A program made the position numbers and the translations under genes. The notes below the pieces were generated by a model. The model saw only the letters and a list, made by a program, of their open reading frames with translations, searched no databases and was not told where the DNA came from. This document shows, piece after piece, positions 61,017 through 64,000 of a DNA stretch of 64,000 bases. The stretch is from Chitinophagales bacterium (lineage in GTDB: Bacteria > Bacteroidota > Bacteroidia > Chitinophagales > Saprospiraceae), in the NCBI GenBank assembly GCA_013298955.1, contig JAAFJT010000006.1, positions 1 to 64,000 on the forward strand, read 5' to 3'. Position 1 is the stretch's first letter, and the number at the start of each line of letters is the position of its first letter.

Positions 61017-62657
61017 CTACGCACTCAAATACAATTTTGTATAATATTCAGCCGCCATTCTATCCGAATCGAACATTGGCGATACATCCTTCATGGATTG
61101 TTTGACGATTTTCAACCATTGTTTCGGCTTATCGTAATAGATTGGAACGATTTTTTTTGCCAAAATATCGTATAATGCATTGGTATCATGTTCATCTTGC
61201 GTTTCGAGGGGCAAATGATGGTCTAAATGTGGTATCAAAAAGCAATTTTCGCCATCTTTTGCAAATTCGGGCATCCAACCATCGTTAATGGAGAAATTGA
61301 CACTGGCATTCATCGCCGCCGTCATCCCACTCGTGCCAGACGCTTCCCGCGAATAACGCGGATTATTCACCCAAATATCCGAACCATATTTCATCAACCG
61401 CGACAAACGCAATTCATAACCGACCAAAATCGTGCAATTCGGGATGGTTAACAACACTTTGTGCATGGCATTGAATTGGTCAATCGCCTCAAAATGGAAT
61501 GGATATGGTTTGCCCGCCCAAATCACTTGTACAGGTCGTTTCGCATTTAAAACAATTCTTTTGAATCGTTTGATGTCCGTCAACATCATATCCGCCCGTT
61601 TGTAACCTGCAAAACGACGCGCCCAAACCAAGGTTAACACATTCGGGTCGAGTTTTTTGCCCGTTTGGTCTTCCACTTCTTGGAAAAAAGCAGCTTTCAA
61701 CTCGCGTTTACGGCTTAAAAGCAATTCATCATTATCGGTTTGCAACGCCTGTTCCAAAATCGGGTCAACCCAATAACTTTTCTTTTGCGCATTCGTGATA
61801 TGCGTAATGGGGCAAATCGCTTTAGCATCTTTCCACATATCTCGAGAAACTTCGCCATGCAATTTCGATACAGCATTTGCCAATTTCGACATCCGAAGCC
61901 CAACTAAGGTATGATTGAAGGTTTTTTCCTCACTTTCCCAAAGAGGTGTGATGCTTTTCGGGTCAACACCCGCCAAAAAACCTGTTTTTTGAATTAGTTC
62001 AAAATCACTGCGTTCATTACCTGCGTCTTCAGGTGTGTGCGTCGTGAAAATAAGGCGTTGTTTGACCGCCGCCAAATCGCCTTTATACTTGTCGAGCAAC
62101 CAAAACGCAACAGGCAAAGGATGTGCTTCATTTAAATGATACGTTTCTGGTTGAAAACCAAGGGCTTCCAACGCTTTCGCGCCGCCAATACCCAAAACCA
62201 TGTATTGCGCCAAGCGAATTAATTTATCATTATCATACAAACGGTCTGTAATCGTGCGATTGAACCGCGTATTTTCGGGCGTATCCGTACTGAGCAATAA
62301 AAGGGGAGCCGTTTGAAAAGTGTCCGATTCGAGTTTCCAAACTTTAATCGTTAAATCCCGTTCTTGGAATTTGATTTTGACTTTTACGCCCGTATCTTTT
62401 AAAAAATTGTTGTATTTGACACGGAAATCGGTTGTTAACGAGCCATCGGGTTTGCGAATTTGGTCGTAATAACCTGTTTTCCACAAGATGCCGACTCCGA
62501 CCAAATTTTGTCCCAAAGCATAGGCACTGCGCATGTGCGAACCCGCTAAAAAGCCCAATCCACCACTATAAATTTTGAGCGGCTGGTGTACGGCAAATTC
62601 CATGCTAAAATAAGCAACGGGTTTGGCGTATTGTTTGTCAATCTGATATGTGTGCAT
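61017..62657 (-). CDS. glgP: alpha-glucan family phosphorylase
   Basis: PVAYFSMEFAVHQPLKIYSGGLGFLAGSH, THTPEDAGNERSDF, RFAGYKRADMMLTDIKR, NNPRYSREASGTSGMTAAMNASVNFSINDGWMPE. Confidence 0.93.
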   Translation of the reverse strand: MHTYQIDKQYAKPVAYFSMEFAVHQPLKIYSGGLGFLAGSHMRSAYALGQNLVGVGILWKTGYYDQIRKPDGSLTTDFRVKYNNFLKDTGVKVKIKFQERDLTIKVWKLESDTFQTAPLLLLSTDTPENTRFNRTITDRLYDNDKLIRLAQYMVLGIGGAKALEALGFQPETYHLNEAHPLPVAFWLLDKYKGDLAAVKQRLIFTTHTPEDAGNERSDFELIQKTGFLAGVDPKSITPLWESEEKTFNHTLVGLRMSKLANAVSKLHGEVSRDMWKDAKAICPITHITNAQKKSYWVDPILEQALQTDNDELLLSRKRELKAAFFQEVEDQTGKKLDPNVLTLVWARRFAGYKRADMMLTDIKRFKRIVLNAKRPVQVIWAGKPYPFHFEAIDQFNAMHKVLLTIPNCTILVGYELRLSRLMKYGSDIWVNNPRYSREASGTSGMTAAMNASVNFSINDGWMPEFAKDGENCFLIPHLDHHLPLETQDEHDTNALYDILAKKIVPIYYDKPKQWLKIVKQSMKDVSPMFDSDRMAAEYYTKLYLSA

Positions 62658-62759
62658 GATAATTAAAAGGGTTATTGTGTAATCTACACAAACTAAAAAC
62701 CGCAAAGAAACGGGATTTTTGGGAACTTTTCAAAAAAAAATCATAAGCAACTGGATAAC

Positions 62760-62801
62760 CAACTTCGTAGTCTGGAAATAAATTTCCAGACTACGAAGTT
62801 G
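62760..62801. repeat. perfect 20-bp hairpin (D-type)
   Basis: CAACTTCGTAGTCTGGAAAT-AA-ATTTCCAGACTACGAAGTTG. Confidence 0.93.
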
Positions 62802-62946
62802 TCCTTGTCTTGCTCCGCCAAATCAATCTATCCAATAAATCATCTTGAAAAATGCTAAAAATTTCAAAAGCGAAAACAACCGTTAAATTTTATTTTTTTA
62901 TGCAAATAATTAAAAATCAATTTAATAAATATTAAACAAAAAAAAA

Positions 62947-64000
62947 TTATTTACCAATACAAAAATTTCTAAATATGTTTTCAAGGAGGTCATCTGTTGT
63001 AACGGTTCCTGTGATAGAGCCAAGATGATATAATGCCCGCCGAATATCCATTGCCACAAAATCGGTCGTAATGCCTGTTGCCATACTATTTAAAACGGCG
63101 GACAGACATTCATCACTTTTTTGTAATGCCTCATAATGCCTTGCATTGGAAACAATCGTACTATCACTTTTGACTTGCCCTGCGGAAACCAAATCGTAAA
63201 GCGTTGATTTTAAATCTTTTAAATGCGTCCCATATTTTGCAGAAAGCGCGATAATTTTATCCACTTGAATCCTTTTTGAAAGCACCTCTATTTGAAATAA
63301 CTCATTGGTATCTTGTTTATTACAAATAACTAAAATTTTCATATCATCTTGACGCAATGCTTCTAAATCTGTTTTAACTTCTTCCATCGTCGTTTCCAAC
63401 ATATCAAAAACATAAAGCAAAACAGCCGATTGCCGCACTTTTTCCATCGTTTTTTGAACCCCAATCGCTTCAATCGCATCGGTTGCTTGTCGAATGCCCG
63501 CCGTATCGACCAATCGAAACGCAATACCATTGATATTTAAAATTTCTTCAATCGTATCTCTCGTGGTACCAGCGATTTCGGAAACAATGGCGCGTTCTTC
63601 ATTGAGTAAAGCATTTAAAAGCGTCGATTTTCCTGCATTTGGTCTGCCCGCAATGACGGTCAAAACGCCGTTTTTCAACACATTGCCCAAAGCAAAAGAA
63701 TCCGACAAATGCCGAATGATTTTTTGAATTTTTAAAACCAAAAGTTTTAAATCATCGCGATTGGCAAATTCGACATCTTCTTCTCCGAAATCCAATTCCA
63801 ATTCCATTAAACTCGCAAAATGGACTAATTCTTCGCGTAACTGTTTGATTTGCAACGAAAAACCGCCGCGCATTTGTTGAATCGCCAATTGATGCGCCGA
63901 TTCAGAATTGGAAGCAATCAAATCCGCCACTGCTTCCGCTTGCGACAAATCCAATTGACCATTCAAAAAAGCACGCAAGGTAAATTCACCGGGTTGCGCC
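62947..64000 (-). CDS. mnmE: tRNA modification GTPase MnmE (N-terminus beyond window)
   Basis: GEFTLRAFLNGQLDLSQAEAVADLI, GRPNAGKSTLLNALL, ERAIVSEIAGTTRDTIEE, C-terminal FCIGK. Confidence 0.97.
   Translation of the reverse strand, partial: AQPGEFTLRAFLNGQLDLSQAEAVADLIASNSESAHQLAIQQMRGGFSLQIKQLREELVHFASLMELELDFGEEDVEFANRDDLKLLVLKIQKIIRHLSDSFALGNVLKNGVLTVIAGRPNAGKSTLLNALLNEERAIVSEIAGTTRDTIEEILNINGIAFRLVDTAGIRQATDAIEAIGVQKTMEKVRQSAVLLYVFDMLETTMEEVKTDLEALRQDDMKILVICNKQDTNELFQIEVLSKRIQVDKIIALSAKYGTHLKDLKSTLYDLVSAGQVKSDSTIVSNARHYEALQKSDECLSAVLNSMATGITTDFVAMDIRRALYHLGSITGTVTTDDLLENIFRNFCIGK

Noticed and set aside
1-64000. tRNA or rRNA genes
   Set aside because: No T-loop/CCA-type or rRNA signature was recognised by eye; a tRNAscan/Infernal run would be decisive.

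Overview
This is a 64 kb, AT-rich chromosomal segment from a Bacteroidota-type genome. Evidence for that: TAnnTTTG -7 promoter boxes, T9SS-type C-terminal domains, a TonB receptor, DUF2279 and LytTR. Gene content is mostly housekeeping and metabolic: LacI regulator/PfkB kinase/sugar porter, photolyase, aroC, ppk1, a 2040-aa alpha-2-macroglobulin, recF, murA/murB, msrA, rluD-like, nth, a glucan phosphorylase and mnmE (cut by the right edge). Accessory items are a solitary intact TnpB, an Rpn/PDDEXK_2-like nuclease, a solitary HsdR_N-type protein, an orphan contractile-injection-system tape-measure gene with a DUF5908-like gene and a signal-less amidase, and a putative quinate/shikimate-to-protocatechuate cluster. 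The most unusual signal is non-coding. Three sequence-unrelated families of long intergenic inverted repeats (cores CGCGGAT, TTAGGAT, ACATAGG) share one design: arms of about 40-50 bp made of four degenerate units spaced about 9-9-10 nt. In most copies the two arms match each other but differ from the arms of other copies. Some copies nest a second class of short perfect hairpins that also occurs alone at many gene ends. All calls were made by eye; no searches or folding programs were run.
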